DNA of 64,000 nucleotides from Dendrophyllia cribrosa (GCA_024195265.1 JAJLRJ010000007.1:27197901-27261900); one strand, 5' to 3'. Positions 1-11,359 are shown, counted from the first letter of the stretch. The notes: generated by a model from the sequence alone, not told the origin. Numbers and translations are program-made.

Positions 1-1889
1 TCTTAGTTAGGATCCATGGGTACTCCTGACCATCATGCATTACAAGATATATAGGTTACGGTAAGTGTGGCCCCAGCGGTTATGGAGTTTGAGCATCATC
101 TTTAGCTTTGCAATGTGGTGTCATGAGTATTGTGAGAATGCGTGGAGTAATTGGCATGAAAAATGGAAACATTTTAGGGTTAATGGTCCCCATGTAAGTC
201 TAAGACAAACTCATATAGCTATTTGTCCATTTAAAGCACCCTGTAATCTTTTCTAAATATCCCTTTGTGCTATTGGTATACTTGCAACGCTGTGACTGCT
301 GTTGTGGACACAAAACCATTAACCAAAATACTCTGAAAACCATTTTGAAGGATAATATAAAGATGCACACTCAAGATTTATACTTGTTAGTACTTTTAAC
401 ACTATAAAGATTAGGACCTACAGTGTACTCCTTTGCAGCTGTAGGCAACTAAATTGGACACAACTTTTATAAAAAATATACAGATTTAGGCAAGGTACAA
501 TAATTTGAATAGGAAAGAGAATTGTTTGATTCCTATACTAATGGAAGTATCTTCTGAACCAGAATATTTTCAACAGACAAATGGAGGAAATAATTCTGAA
601 AAGCACCTTGTTTAGTCCATACTATATTTAAGAAGGTTTTCGATTTAAATCAAAAACTAAATGCTAGGCTAGGAGTATAAACAAGTTGCTTGCTCTTTGG
701 GTTTTTTATTATTTTTTAGTCTAAACCAGACCCAACACGATTACGCCAGAAAGAATCCTTATAATTCAACACTGCACCTTCGCTGAAATTATCTCATTTC
801 CAAGCGGACTTCTTCGTTTGTGGATCCTGCGTGAGATAGCGATCAAAGTGTGCATGCTAAGTCGCCGCGAGTCGAGCTATAAAGAAGCAGTATGGCAGTG
901 GTTGCTCTCCGATTCGAAGAAGTCTGTACGGTTTTGCTGGAGAAATCGAACTCAGTTTACTGTACCTGTCGGATGGGAAGAAAAGTAATGCACTGTTTGG
1001 TCCGAAGTTATGAATTGCTAGAGCAAGTTGTCTTTTTGGGCGATCAAGCCAAGCATTTTTTCCAGTCTTTCGGTCTTTCCTCTCTTTCCGCCACGTTTGT
1101 TTCCAATGTGGTGTACACGTTTTTACGTCACAGGGCATGTCACGTGATCTTTTGGCCGCGCGATGGCCGAGACACTTTTTAGGCTAAAAGCGCGTATTTT
1201 GAAGGCCAAAAAAAGGCTTTTTCGAAATTTCAAACACTTTAAAAGCTTGTGGTCGTTTTTTATACATATTAAACTACAAGAAACCGAAGAAAAAATTTCG
1301 TGTCATATGCTCTTTAAGAATTAAAAGCCATACCTTATATCTGTTTTATGAGCGCCCTCTTATCATGGAATCCTGCACTGCTCAGTTTGAGTGCTCTCGC
1401 GCGCTAATCTCGTTCCCAGTGTCCTCTCTATCTAGCGTCACATATCACGTGAGCAGAAACAAAGGTCGTTTGAATTTTGTGCGCGGCCATTACATTATAG
1501 CAACCGTTTAGAGATTTGTGGACGTTGTTTTATCCAAGAATGGGCTTATCGACAATTTACCAGTAGAAGAGATGAATATCTGAGACGACAGTCTACATCG
1601 GGACGTTTCAAATGTGAGTACAATCTTTTTGTATCTTTTTAGTCATGTACGAAGCTTGAGGTGCGGATAAAAAATGGAACGTCCCAATATTAAAGAACAT
1701 GAAAGCTGTCGTATTATAACCATGTTTTGCCAGAATTACATACATGTGTATAGTGCAAGTGTGTCTCAACAAACTATAAAGAAAGCGCTGTAGTGTTTAT
1801 TCTTATTCCGGAATGCGGTTATTTAGTTAATCGAACGAAGCCTCTGCCTACGGTAAGCTACTGTGCATGTAAGTTACATGTACATATCG
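1..1889. other. Unclassified sequence, no gene recognised
   Basis: No coding region, RNA gene or element end could be supported here. Short open frames around 857-1182 overlap on both strands and match no family I recognise. The stretch at about 1190-1345 (purine-rich, GAAGAAAAAATTTC and a CTTTAAGAATTAA end) loosely resembles 14590-14715, so part of it may be an old dispersed repeat. Confidence 0.4.
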
Positions 1890-2593
1890 CCTATCGCAAG
1901 TATTACAGCTGCGAGACCACCTTACTTAATTTATTGGAAGATCTCCGTAATGGTCTTGACAATCGATCTGTTATTTCCATCATTGGAATCGATTTACCTG
2001 AGGCATTTGACAGCTTACCTAGGGATTTACTTTTGGCCAAACTTGCGCGCTTATGGACTATCTAGTAATGCCTATTCACTTATCAGAGATTATCTCACCG
2101 ATCGTTTTCAAAGAGTGATATTTGGTGACAAGTTCTCCGACTGGAACCCACTCAGTAGGGGCATTCCACAGGGTCTGTATTGGGTCCCCTACTTTTTAAT
2201 ATTTTTCTTAATGATTTATTATTTACTGGGTTTCAATCCAAGCTCAGTTCATATGCTGATGATACACAAATTTTTAATATCAGTAATGATATTTCTCAAT
2301 TGCATATGCGTTTGCAGGCTGATCTCCTTACTGCTAATTTATGGTTTTGCTCCAATGGTTTAATGGTTAATTCGGTAAAATGTACTGCCATGTGGCTGGG
2401 TAGGTGTGGGGATACACCTAGTTTTTTTTTTATAGACTCTAATGTGATTTGTGACACTGAAGAAATGAAGCTTTTAGGAGTTACGTTAGATAAGGACTTA
2501 AGACCGAGTCCACCAGAGGACCAGGCAGGGGTGATACATGCAATCTCTCCAATTTTGATGAAACTTTGCCAGATTGCAGGAACCACTCAATAA
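1890..2593 (+). pseudogene. Decayed LINE reverse transcriptase fragment
   Basis: Three overlapping frames together read as part of a non-LTR retrotransposon reverse transcriptase. Visible pieces are a degenerate motif A (GIDLPEAFDSLPRDLL, where the family normally has DLSKAFD), then RGIPQG, PLLFNIFLNDLL and the catalytic YADDTQIF box near 2250-2290. A NSVKC segment and a LLGVTLDKDL segment follow. At least two frame changes are needed, and the endonuclease and 5' end are absent, so it cannot be functional. The motif spacing is that of the CR1/L2/Jockey-type group; I cannot fix the clade by eye. Confidence 0.8.
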
Positions 2594-2778
2594 CTAAAAA
2601 ACACAAAGTGGTTTGGTTTGGCGATTTTTCCCCTGGGAGTTAGACCACCCCCCTGTTTTTTTGCCCAAAATACCAAACAATCCTCTAAAATAAGCATCAA
2701 AACTACATACCACTCCTGGTTACAGAATACAATGAATTTCATTTATTTTTCACATGAATAAAGACTGGACCTATGTTA

Positions 2779-3523
2779 GGGCCTGTTTATATGGAGAAAA
2801 GTTGGCCCGGGTAGGAGGGTCACCTGCCCGCCCGAGCTACCCTGGGCGAGACAAGTTTTCATACTTTCCCTTACAAAACGCGGCGAACTGTTTATATGAG
2901 AATCTCAAAGTTGGCTCGGCTAGCCGGGTCAACCCGGCTAGCCGGGTCACCCTCTTTCGATGGCAGGGTGACCCGGCTAGCCGAGCCAACTTTTTCTCAT
3001 ATAAACGGTTTGGCTCGGCTAACCGGGCCAACTCGGTCAACTATAGATAATATGGGCATGCGCGGGCTAGTTACAGCCACAAGACTGAAATGAACATTTG
3101 AATATTTCTTTGTAATGTCCGAGATTTGAATGAAACCTTGAAGATCTCTCTGGAAAACACTTTGAAAGTCACGAGTTAACGGAAAAATAACTTCGCTACA
3201 CGCATAAAAAACCTAATATTGTTCGGATATGTAACATTTCAAATAAAATGATATTTTGTTGCTCTTTGTTTCCGAAAATGCGGTAAATTCTCACGGGAAT
3301 TCCGATTCTCGAAATGAATTTACAAAACCGATGCGTAAACTTGAAAACTCCATTCAAATTTTCAAAAATACTGGTCACGTTTGATGGAGCACGGACAGCT
3401 TTTGGCTGACTTGGCTCGGTCAGGCGGGACAACATTTTTGTCATGCGAACGCTTGGTAAAGTTGTCCCGGGCGGGCGGGTGACCCTCCTACCCGGGCCAA
3501 CTTTTCTCCATATAAACTGGCCC
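2779..3523. mobile_element. Harbinger-type MITE, 745 bp
   Basis: The ends are inverted repeats beginning GGGCCTGTTTATATGGAG on the left and, on the complementary strand at the right, GGGCCAGTTTATATGGAG; the match runs for more than 60 bp. Both sides are flanked by TTA (2776-2778 and 3524-3526), the 3-bp duplication typical of PIF/Harbinger transposons. The interior has no transposase. It carries a set of short inverted GGCTCGGCTAGCCGGGT repeats around 2910-3040 that can fold on themselves. Non-autonomous. Confidence 0.8.
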
Positions 3524-3526
3524 TTA

Positions 3527-4874
3527 GTTAACATGCCTAGTTTTAAGTCATTTGGAGTGACAGGTGTCAATCAAGAGCTTTCAATGCTCACCCATATCAT
3601 GAAAGATTGCGTGATTATGCAAATTAGCTTAACTTCCGATCCAAATATCGCCAAAGTTGAAACAATTTTTACCACGGTTCAGAACCATCCTAGATCTGAT
3701 AAAATCGAGAATGAAATTTTTGGGACCTGTTATTTTTTGCGACTACAGCCGTTAAAGCAACGTGACTACAGAATGGTTCTGACAAAGAGAGAAGGACCAA
3801 ATCTAAGAAAATAAAGTATTGCAGAATCAATTTGTTAACGCAATTTCTTAGTCAATGAGATAAAAACTGTCCTTAAATATTATTTATAGCAGTTAAAATT
3901 AACTGAAGGTATTGCAATATCCCTGAAAATACCCGGGAAAATCATAGTATCAACACCCGAATTCTACCCAGATGCTCCGAATATTGGAATGAACGGTCGT
4001 GATATTTAAATTCTAAAGCATCAAAATATTACATACGAATTTTCCTGGCCATAATCTTGTTGTTTAGATTGCTCTTAGGACCTTGCTGAATCATTAAAGC
4101 TCGCGTACTGACCTTGCAGTTAGTTCTTGTCAATACTTAGTTGTAACGATTCACGCTCTCTCTACATGTAAACACATGAGTTGTAAGTCCTGTCGATCCC
4201 TGTCATTATTGTTTGCCATGACAAATGGAGTCCTGAGCTCACAAATTGGATTATCCATTCCATTTTGGTTCAAGCAAATGTTAAATTGTTGATTTAGCCT
4301 CATCGGCAAGCAAGTAAACATCGAGTATAAATACGAAACTGTCGAAGCTCGTCGAAGCTGAATGCGTGACAACATGAGCCCAGGACCCCGGTAAGCGGTA
4401 AATACAATTACCAAAGACGATTATAGGTTGCAGTAAATCCTTACTAAAAGCTGGTAAAAAATTTCGTTTTAACTATCTATAAACCTAGAGATTTGTCTTC
4501 CAGTTTAGTGTAACTATAATGCATTGTCTTATAAATCACAATTGTACCGGTAATGCGTGATAGATCTAGTCGCGTGATGGAAACTTCGAACATTACGTAA
4601 CAGATAAAGTCCTGAACTCACACATTCGATCGAGGTTCATAAAATCAATCAATGACTTTGATTAAGTGTTAATATAGTACCTAGCCGAGGGTTAAAACCC
4701 TCTGCTAATAAACGTTGAAGTATTGATTTAGCTGAATTGGCATGCGAGTAAACTGTGTGGATTTTCCAAAACTGGAAGCCTGCATGTAAATGCATGACTG
4801 AAAACGAAGCGCAGGAACCTTTAGTTGATTAGCGGTAGTTTCAATCGCCGAAGACAAATAAATCAGAGGTGATT
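3527..4874. other. Unclassified sequence with weak internal duplication
   Basis: No gene is supported. Two segments, about 4235-4320 and 4605-4755, share GTCCTGA(G/A)CTCACA, then TTGATTTAGC and GCGAGTAAAC/AAGTAAAC blocks. That suggests an old tandem duplication of roughly 370 to 430 bases. The rest is AT-rich without recognisable motifs. Confidence 0.35.
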
Positions 4875-5325
4875 CAGTGAGACTAAACCTAAACGCCATT
4901 TTCCACTAATTGACATGGCTTTAATGGAAATATCTCGTTCACGTTTCAAGCAATCCAAAAACTCTATGCTCATCCCTTGAATCTATGTTATGGGGTGTTT
5001 TGTAAATTTTTCGGTGATTTTTTGGGTATGTTTGGGAGGAAATAATTTTTCTCAAACGAAAATTGATAAAATTTGATAAAATTAATAAAAAATTGATAAA
5101 ATTAAGAGAAAGAAGAAATATGGAAGCTTTAGTGGAGTTTTAAAATTATAATTTGTAGTTAATAATTAATAGACGGACACCAAGTTAGTCCACTAGCAAC
5201 CTGGGGTCAGTGCTCTTGCGTGGGCATCAACTGTCTGTCAATTATTGTTCCAAAAATCATTTTCTTTCTTCTAACCCTTCTTTAAACACCTTAAAATTTC
5301 ATTCAAATTTAGGTTGAGTCCCGCC
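4875..5325. mobile_element. TTAA-type MITE, degenerate copy
   Basis: This is a second copy of the MITE family seen at 39570-44111 (there interrupted by a Penelope element). Shared blocks include AACCTAAACGCC, GACATGGCTTTAATGGAAAT, CTCATCC and AGTCCACTAGCAACCTGGG. The right end TTTAGGTTGAGTCCCGCC is followed by TTAA (5326-5329). The left end is mutated (TGAGACTAAACC against GGGACTTAACC) and has lost its TTAA. It has no coding capacity. The family is piggyBac-like by target site. Confidence 0.75.
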
Positions 5326-5440
5326 TTAATCTACCACAATGCGAACAGTGAAATACCGTGAAATGACTGAAAAATTTGCCTTTTCCGATCAATCTTGTGC
5401 GGTAAATGAGGGGTAACATCCCTACTATCAGCCCTCCATA

Positions 5441-5603
5441 AGTAGTATAGGGCGTTGGGGGTCCGGGACCACCTGAAATAAGCTACCAAAATCCCGAGTT
5501 ACCGGCTCCCGCAGACTCATTGCATTCGTCCTGGGAGCCGGTAACTCGGGCGTTTGGTAGCTTATTTCAGGTGGTCCCGGATGCCCCAACGCCCTATATT
5601 ACT
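5441..5603. repeat. Long palindromic hairpin upstream of polymerase copy 1
   Basis: The two arms, about 75 bases each, are near-perfect reverse complements, running from AGTAGTATAGGGCG to CGCCCTATATTACT. They close over a short loop TCATTGCATTC that is flanked by a GAC/GTC pair. An irregular bulge lies about 20 bases from the outer end, where the left arm has GGGGG-TCC and the right arm complement has GGGGCATCC. Its partner at 11804-11963 has the same architecture with a different stem sequence. Confidence 0.9.
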
Positions 5604-5773
5604 ATTTTGTTTGCATATGCTGCTCCGGTATGAGATCACCCCAACCGGTACGAGATCACCCCAACCAAGGGCTATTCCCAATTGGAGAAATCCCACCACC
5701 TGTATATACCCACTCATATGGCAATGGCACAGCGGCTCGATACGAGACCACCAATTGAAAAGAATAAAATCCC

Positions 5774-5783
5774 TGTATATAAC
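5774..5783 (+). promoter_or_regulatory. TATA-like box before polymerase copy 1
   Basis: TGTATATAAC directly precedes ATGGC at 5784. The same box in the same place occurs in copy 2. Related boxes precede the integrase and the small minus-strand genes of this element. It decides the preferred polymerase start. Confidence 0.6.
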
Positions 5784-8700
5784 ATGGCAGTCCAAGGTCT
5801 TGACTTCAACCCAAGGAACCAAGACTACTTCGGCAAATGGTTGCATGGCTACAAGATGAACGTCCCTGATGACTACCAAATCAAGGACCTTAATGCTTTT
5901 TTCATAGTCAATAGGGCGGCTATTCTCCAGAAAATAGCACGCGAAGTCACAGAGCTTGGTGGAGTGAAGGTCACTTTGTCATTCGATGTTCATTTTTCAA
6001 AGGAAGGCGATGACAATCGAGAAATGGATCACTTCTTTTGGAACGTCAACCCACTGATAGTAACACATCTCTATCAGCTGCGAGAGGGGGACATCCTGGA
6101 AGGCATTGTGAATGGCTTTAAGGAAGAGATTGCCAGATGGCAGCACATGGGTTCTGGCTGGGTGAATGGGAAAATCAACACTGTCTACCTTGAGTTTGGC
6201 TTGTACCAGCCCCTAAGAGGTGGTACATTCATCCCAACACCATCAAAACTTAGGTCAAAGCAAGCCATCATCAATGTAAAGAACAGAGACAACCAGTGCC
6301 TCCGCTGGGCACTGAGATCGGCATTGCTCCCTGCCGAGGCGCACTCAGACAGGACAGGTAGTTATCCCGTTGATGATGGTCTAGACTTCACTGGAATTGA
6401 TTTTCCAACACCATTGAGTCAGATATCCAAGGTTGAGCGCCAAAACAACCTTCCAATCAACCTTTATGGATGGCAGAACAACCATGTGGTTGTTATCAGA
6501 GTCAGTGAGCTAGAGGACCCCAACCTGCAAAGGATCAATCTGATGATGCTCACAGACAGGCACACCTCGCATTACTGTAACATAAAGAGCATGAGCAGGC
6601 TCCTACACAGTGAGTACAACGTAAGGCGCCGTATGCATCACTGTGACAGGTGTCTCCAAGCCTTTTCTTCAGAACCGATTCTCACTGACCATCTCTTCTA
6701 CTAAAGGGGGGTCAAAGGCAGGCCGGTACGAACCGAAATGTCAAAAGAAGGCAAAATTGGAAGCGTTCCCATTTGTCGGACCAAGAAACCAAAGGCAGGC
6801 CGCCTCAGACAATTTATTCGAGCAGGTCGATTGTCTCTTCTGCGGAGAGTCCCTTATCCAAGGCTCTGTTCGAGACGCAGTCAGAGATCATTGCCACATC
6901 ACAGGAAAGTACCGAGGTGCGGCTCACAGTGCTTGCAACATCAACTATTTCCGTACCAACCCGAAAACGGAAATAATCCCAGTAATCTTTCACAACTTGA
7001 AGGGTTATGATGCACACCAAATCATGAGTGGAATTGCGGATGTGCATTCCGATTTAAAATGCATCCCAAACAACATGGAGAAATACATCTCTTTCTCCCT
7101 CGACAAGCTGAGGTTCATTGACAGCTTGCAGTTCATGCAGTCAAGCCTCAGTGTCCTGGTTGAAGCGAACAAGCCAGAGTCCTTCACAATCACGACAAGC
7201 CACGAGACGAACCAAGCCAAACGCAGCCTTCTCCTGCAAAAAGGGATTTACCCATACGAATACATGGACTCTTGGACTCGATTCGAGGAGATCTCTCTCC
7301 CGCCGAAGGATGCCTTCTACAGCGAGCTCAAGAAGGAAGGCATCTCAGATAAAGAATACGCCCACGCGCAAAAAGTGTGGGAGGTATTTGGATGCAAGAC
7401 GCTTGGAGATTACCACGACCTCTACCTTGAGACAGATGTGCTTCTTCTGGCCGATGTTTTCGAGAACTTCAGAAAAACATGTCTGCAACACTACAAGCTT
7501 GACCCGGCACACTACTATACAAGCCCGGGCTCTTCCTGGGACGCCCTTCTCAAGTATACGGAAGTCAACCTGGAGCTGCTCACAGACGTCAACATGCACC
7601 TCTTTGTTGAAAGAGGCTTGCGAGGTGGTATATCCATGGAGAGCAGGCGGCACTGCAAGGCCAACAACCCCTATCTTCATGACCTACAACCCCAACGAAG
7701 AGCCAAGCTACATCATGTATCTCGACGCGAACAATCTCTACGGCTGGGCCATGAGTCAGCCTCCCCAGTTGGCAAGTTCGCATGGTGCCCTGTCTTTCCA
7801 ACACAACACCAGATCAGGAGGTGGAGGCCAAACAGAAAGATCGGTTACATTCTCGAGGTTGATCTTGAGTACCCCGAGGAGCTGCACGATGAGCACAACG
7901 CCTATCCTCTAGCCCCAGAAAAGGCAGGTCGTTCCAAAGGAATGGATGTCACCATACCAAAGGGCCTTGGCAGAGGGCAGCCAGAAGACAAGACACAGAA
8001 GCTGCTCCTTACCTTACGCGATAAATCCCGGTACGTGTTGCATTACAGAGCCCTCCAGCAGTACCTGGATCTTGGAATGAAGTTGAGGAAAATCCACAAA
8101 ATCCTCAAGTTCGAGCAGAGGGCGTGGATGGAGCCATACATCTCCCTGAACACCGAGGTCAGGAAGAAGGCCACTTCCGACTTCGAGAAGAACTTCTTCA
8201 AGCTCATGAACAACTCCGTCTTCGGTAAGATAATGGAGAACCTCAGAAATCGAATCGACATGAAGCTTGTCCGACCGCACGAGCGAGACAAGATGAGAAA
8301 GCTTATCGCAAGCCCACTGTTTTGCAGAGCAGCGGTCTTTGGAACCAACCGGGCGGGGATCCAGATGCAGAGGGCGAAAATCCTCTTCAACCGCCCAGTC
8401 TACACAGGCATGTGCATCCTTGATCTCTCCAAAACACTGATGTACGACTTCTACTACAACCATCTCAAGCTGAAGTACGGTCCGCGAGTAGACCTACTCT
8501 ACACAGACACAGACTCCCTACTCCTCGAGATCAAGACGGAGGATGTCTACAAAGACATGGAGAACCTTCGGGACGAACTCTACGACACAAGTGACTATCC
8601 CAAGGACCATCCACTCTACAGCCAGCTTAACAAGAAGGTCATCGGCAAGATGAAGGACGAGTGCGAGGGTGTGCCTATCTCAGAGGTAATCTGTCTTCGC

Positions 8701-9030
8701 TCGAAGATGTACAGCATCTTGAAAGACGACAGCAGGTGTATTAAGAAGAAGGACAAGGACGGCAAAGAAATCAAAGCTAAGCTGGACATCAAGAAAGCAA
8801 AGGGCACCACCAAGGTTGTCACAAAGAAAAAGATCACCCACCAGAACTACAAGGACGCGCTCTTCAGCAAGCGAACCTTCAAGCACGGGATGGACAGGAT
8901 CCGAAGCAAAGGCCACCAGATCTTCGTTGAGCATCTCACCAAGACAACACTTTCCCCCTTTGACTCCAAGCGCTGGATCAAGGATGATGGTGTTCACACT
9001 CTGGCATACGGACACAAAGACATACACTAG
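5784..9030 (+). pseudogene. Protein-primed family B DNA polymerase (Polinton-type), broken copy 1
   Basis: This is a Polinton/Maverick-type PolB that would replicate a linear element by protein priming. An N-terminal region of about 300 residues ends in a C2H2-like HHCDRCLQAF segment. Palm motifs follow: YLDANNLYGWAMSQ (motif A region, near 7715-7755), KLMNNSVFGK (motif B, about 8200) and LLYTDTDSLL (motif C, about 8500). The copy is dead. A stop lies at 6702-6704. About 269 bases are missing relative to copy 2 just after it, taking out the exonuclease YADFES motif. Motif A is in a shifted frame between about 7680 and 7850. An upstream frame opens at 5682, but 5784 is preferred because TGTATATAAC sits just before it in both copies. 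Confidence 0.92.
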
Positions 9031-9080
9031 CCCGCGCTAGAGCCCAGCTGGTGGCAACTGAGTGCCCGGTGGCACAACCA

Positions 9081-10025
9081 TCAACTCCTCACGAACAAAC
9101 CCTCTCTTGGGTCCATCGTAGAGATAATGAACCACTGGTTCATCGGCTTGGTGACAACTCTCTCAACGTTAAAGACCTTCAAAGACCAGATCGGATCGGT
9201 CGCACGCCTCCCACCCCCTTCTAGCTCGCCAGGCTGGTATAAATATCTCACACTCACCCGGGGAGGGAGCTTCTTCTCCTTCTCCCCCACAGGCCTAGCA
9301 TATGGTGTCGCAGGCTTGGTTGATATTGCTTTCTCTTTGATTGCTTGAGCGGGCTTCTTGCCAGTCAGCCGGGTTACTTCATTGTTCAAGGCCGAGACAA
9401 CATCTGGTAATCTTTTAACCCAAGCAGTCGACCGGCCAGAGGACATATTCATTTCAACGGCATATTGATAACCAAACAACCTTTCAGCCAGGGTGCGATT
9501 GAATCCCTCCACAATTGCTTGGTCTCTGTGGATATCGGGGCGCCCACAGCGAATGGTAGTTTTGTTGTTTTCCATGGTCTTTGTCACAGCCCCCATAAAC
9601 TCACTCCCAGGGTCAACTTGCAAGAGTTGAGGCCACTTCAAAGGCCCCTTCGTATAAATCTTCTGAAATGCCCTTGAGACTTCTTCAGACTCTTTCGAAG
9701 TCAGGGGCTCCGCAGCTTTGTATCGGCTAGCCACATCCACAACTGTCAGGGCGTATTTGTAAACCTTTCTGCCTTTAGGGAGCTTGTCATGGGGTAGGAA
9801 GAGAAGATCTGCTTGATGCACCGCATTGGGCGAGGAGACATCAAACTTGGGCCGAGGGATGTAGCTTGGCGCCGGGAGATATATTTGCCAAAGGGCTTGT
9901 TTGACCAGCCATTTCTTTGTCGCCTCTTCAGAGACCCTAGCCGCAGTGGCCAGCTTTTTTATAGCGGCAAGACCTTTCCAATACCCTTTCGGGCTGTAGT
10001 ATATCTTAGAGAGTTTGGCCTCCAT
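9081..10025 (-). CDS. Polinton-type integrase (retroviral-like DDE), intact
   Basis: This 314-residue DDE integrase would insert the element into host DNA. An N-terminal helical region (KKWLVKQALWQIY) precedes the RVE-type catalytic core. The three acidic residues are visible in VHQADLLFLP, LLQVDPGSEFMGA and AIVEGFNRTLAERLF, spaced as in retroviral and Polinton integrases. The C-terminal part is basic and no chromodomain is seen, unlike the integrase of the large Polinton at 20615. It is convergent with the polymerase, whose stop lies 50 bases away. The frame is open throughout, so this is the best preserved gene of copy 1. Confidence 0.93.
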   Translation of the reverse strand: MEAKLSKIYYSPKGYWKGLAAIKKLATAARVSEEATKKWLVKQALWQIYLPAPSYIPRPKFDVSSPNAVHQADLLFLPHDKLPKGRKVYKYALTVVDVASRYKAAEPLTSKESEEVSRAFQKIYTKGPLKWPQLLQVDPGSEFMGAVTKTMENNKTTIRCGRPDIHRDQAIVEGFNRTLAERLFGYQYAVEMNMSSGRSTAWVKRLPDVVSALNNEVTRLTGKKPAQAIKEKAISTKPATPYARPVGEKEKKLPPRVSVRYLYQPGELEGGGRRATDPIWSLKVFNVERVVTKPMNQWFIISTMDPREGLFVRS

Positions 10026-10036
10026 AGGGGGTGTGC

Positions 10037-10047
10037 GGGTATATACT
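10037..10047 (-). promoter_or_regulatory. TATA-like box before the integrase
   Basis: On the minus strand this reads AGTATATACCC, ending 11 bases before the integrase ATG. It matches the boxes in front of the other genes of this element. Confidence 0.55.
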
Positions 10048-10066
10048 TATGTATTGTGTTGTTTGT

Positions 10067-10499
10067 TTACAGAAAGCGATAGGCCGCATACCCATCCGCA
10101 AGCAGGGTGCCTCCAATGAACGCAAGTTCACCAGTCTGCTGTTGTTGGCTGGGCTTGTAGAAGTCTGAGAACTGAGGCTCTTTGTAGTCTTTGATTTGTT
10201 TATCTGGTTGTGTTTGGTGCATCTGGTTATACCAGGCCAGGGCTTGGTCGGTGGTTTGGAAGTTTTGGCTAGCTTGGTGTTTCATCCGATCGTTGGTTGC
10301 AATCCAGTCGAGGAGCTTGGTGCGGTCCTTCTGGTATTTGGCGTAAGCCGCTTGGTATTGTCCAGGGCTTTGTCGTGACGGATTTTCTCATCCAATGCTG
10401 CCTTTCCGCTATCACCAGATAGATATTTCGCGAGATAGTTGCCGCCCGTAAAAGAACATTGAGAACAGCGCCAAGGGCCATTATTGTAATCGAGGCCAT
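10067..10499 (-). pseudogene. Small membrane-type protein of the compact element, frameshifted
   Basis: Three overlapping frames appear to be one gene of about 145 codons. It opens MASITIMALGAVLNVL (10499), continues in another frame as TGGNYLAKYLSGDSGKAALD, and ends in the frame of 10067-10285 with QQQTGELAFIGGTLLADGYA. Hydrophobic stretches at both ends look membrane-inserted, and the middle is charged. I know no function. It lies in a minus-strand series with the integrase downstream and two more small genes upstream, each with its own TATA-like box. Two small indels break it. Confidence 0.6.
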
Positions 10500-10511
10500 T
10501 GTGGTGGTGGT

Positions 10512-10521
10512 GTGTATACAT
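10512..10521 (-). promoter_or_regulatory. TATA-like box before the 10499 gene
   Basis: The minus strand reads ATGTATACAC, 12 bases before the ATG at 10499. It is the same box type as in front of the integrase. Confidence 0.5.
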
Positions 10522-10554
10522 ATGGTTTTACATGTTGGCGCGATGCTGCCAGAT

Positions 10555-10776
10555 TTACATGTTGTCTGGGAGGATTTTCTGGTCCTCGAGATATTTCTTC
10601 AGCGCGATGCTGCCAGCCATGATGGCTGTGAACTTGACGTAGTTCATCAAGTTTGCACTGGGGTCGGCAGTGAAGTTTTCTTTGATGGTCTTTTCCCCAA
10701 TCCAACCAATACCGGCGACAAGGCCAGTGATTGTTGCTGCGTCGAGGATAGCCTTCACAAGCTTTTTGTCAGACAT
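10555..10776 (-). CDS. Small membrane-type protein, 73 residues
   Basis: This is a short open frame, MSDKKLVKAILDAATITGL at its start, with two hydrophobic segments (about residues 8-27 and 46-60) and a charged C-terminus (KKYLEDQKILPDNM). A TATA-like box lies just upstream. I do not recognise a characterised family. Its position in the minus-strand gene series between two other small membrane-type genes suggests an element-encoded envelope, pore or virion accessory protein, but that is inference only. Confidence 0.6.
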   Translation of the reverse strand: MSDKKLVKAILDAATITGLVAGIGWIGEKTIKENFTADPSANLMNYVKFTAIMAGSIALKKYLEDQKILPDNM

Positions 10777-10787
10777 GGTTTGTGTGC

Positions 10788-10797
10788 AGTATACATA
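10788..10797 (-). promoter_or_regulatory. TATA-like box before the 10776 gene
   Basis: The minus strand reads TATGTATACT, 11 bases before the ATG at 10776. Confidence 0.5.
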
Positions 10798-10810
10798 TGT
10801 GTTTGTTTTT

Positions 10811-11278
10811 TTATTCCATTTTTCTAATTCCTTGTCTTACCGGAATTCGAGATTGTGGTGGTGAAGCAGGCTCAGGGGTCGGCGCTGGTGTTGGTGGTGT
10901 GTTTGGTGTGCGTCCAAGCTTTTGCATTATGGCTTCGCGTTGGCAGTACACACCCGCAGCAGAGACAATCAACCCACCAAACCCCAGAATATAAAAGATT
11001 GAGTTGCTGTTGGTGTCACTTGTTGCGCCACCGGTGTCACTTGTTGATGGTTGGTTTGCAGCACTGGGCTGTGTCGAGGGTGCAGTCTTTTGTGCTTCGG
11101 CCTTTTTCTTTGCTTCACGGGCCACTCGGTTGCGTTCTGCTAGCCTTTTGCCAGAAGCAACGCGGCTGGGGTTCTTTTCTGTTGCAGGTTTCGTTTTTGG
11201 GGTCTCAGAGGTAACACGGACAGGGGTTGGGGTTGGAGTTTGAGTTTCTTCAGGGATCGCCTCGAGTGGTGTGGCCAT
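10811..11278 (-). CDS. Pro/Thr-rich basic protein with one membrane segment, 155 residues
   Basis: The N-terminal half is rich in Pro, Thr, Lys and Arg (for example KRLAERNRVAREAKKKAEAQ near residues 44-63) and looks disordered and nucleic-acid binding. A single hydrophobic segment follows (SIFYILGFGGLIVSAAGVY, about residues 93-111), then a Pro-rich tail (TPNTPPTPAPTPEPASPP). The open frame is intact and has a TATA-like box immediately upstream. The function is unknown. A single-pass protein with a basic disordered domain could be a minor virion protein, but nothing in the sequence proves it. Confidence 0.6.
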   Translation of the reverse strand: MATPLEAIPEETQTPTPTPVRVTSETPKTKPATEKNPSRVASGKRLAERNRVAREAKKKAEAQKTAPSTQPSAANQPSTSDTGGATSDTNSNSIFYILGFGGLIVSAAGVYCQREAIMQKLGRTPNTPPTPAPTPEPASPPQSRIPVRQGIRKME

Positions 11279-11279
11279 C

Positions 11280-11290
11280 GTGTATATATG
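11280..11290 (-). promoter_or_regulatory. TATA-like box before the 11278 gene
   Basis: The minus strand reads CATATATACAC just before the ATG at 11278, the closest spacing in the series. Confidence 0.5.
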
Positions 11291-11359
11291 TGAATTTTAT
11301 TTTTTGCAAAGTGTGACAAGTGTGCTGACAGGTTGGTGTAAGGTTGCTGCCAGGTTCCT

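Noticed and set aside
857..1182. Overlapping open frames on both strands as a possible gene
   Set aside because: No recognisable domain, no codon-level evidence, and similar-length frames occur by chance throughout.
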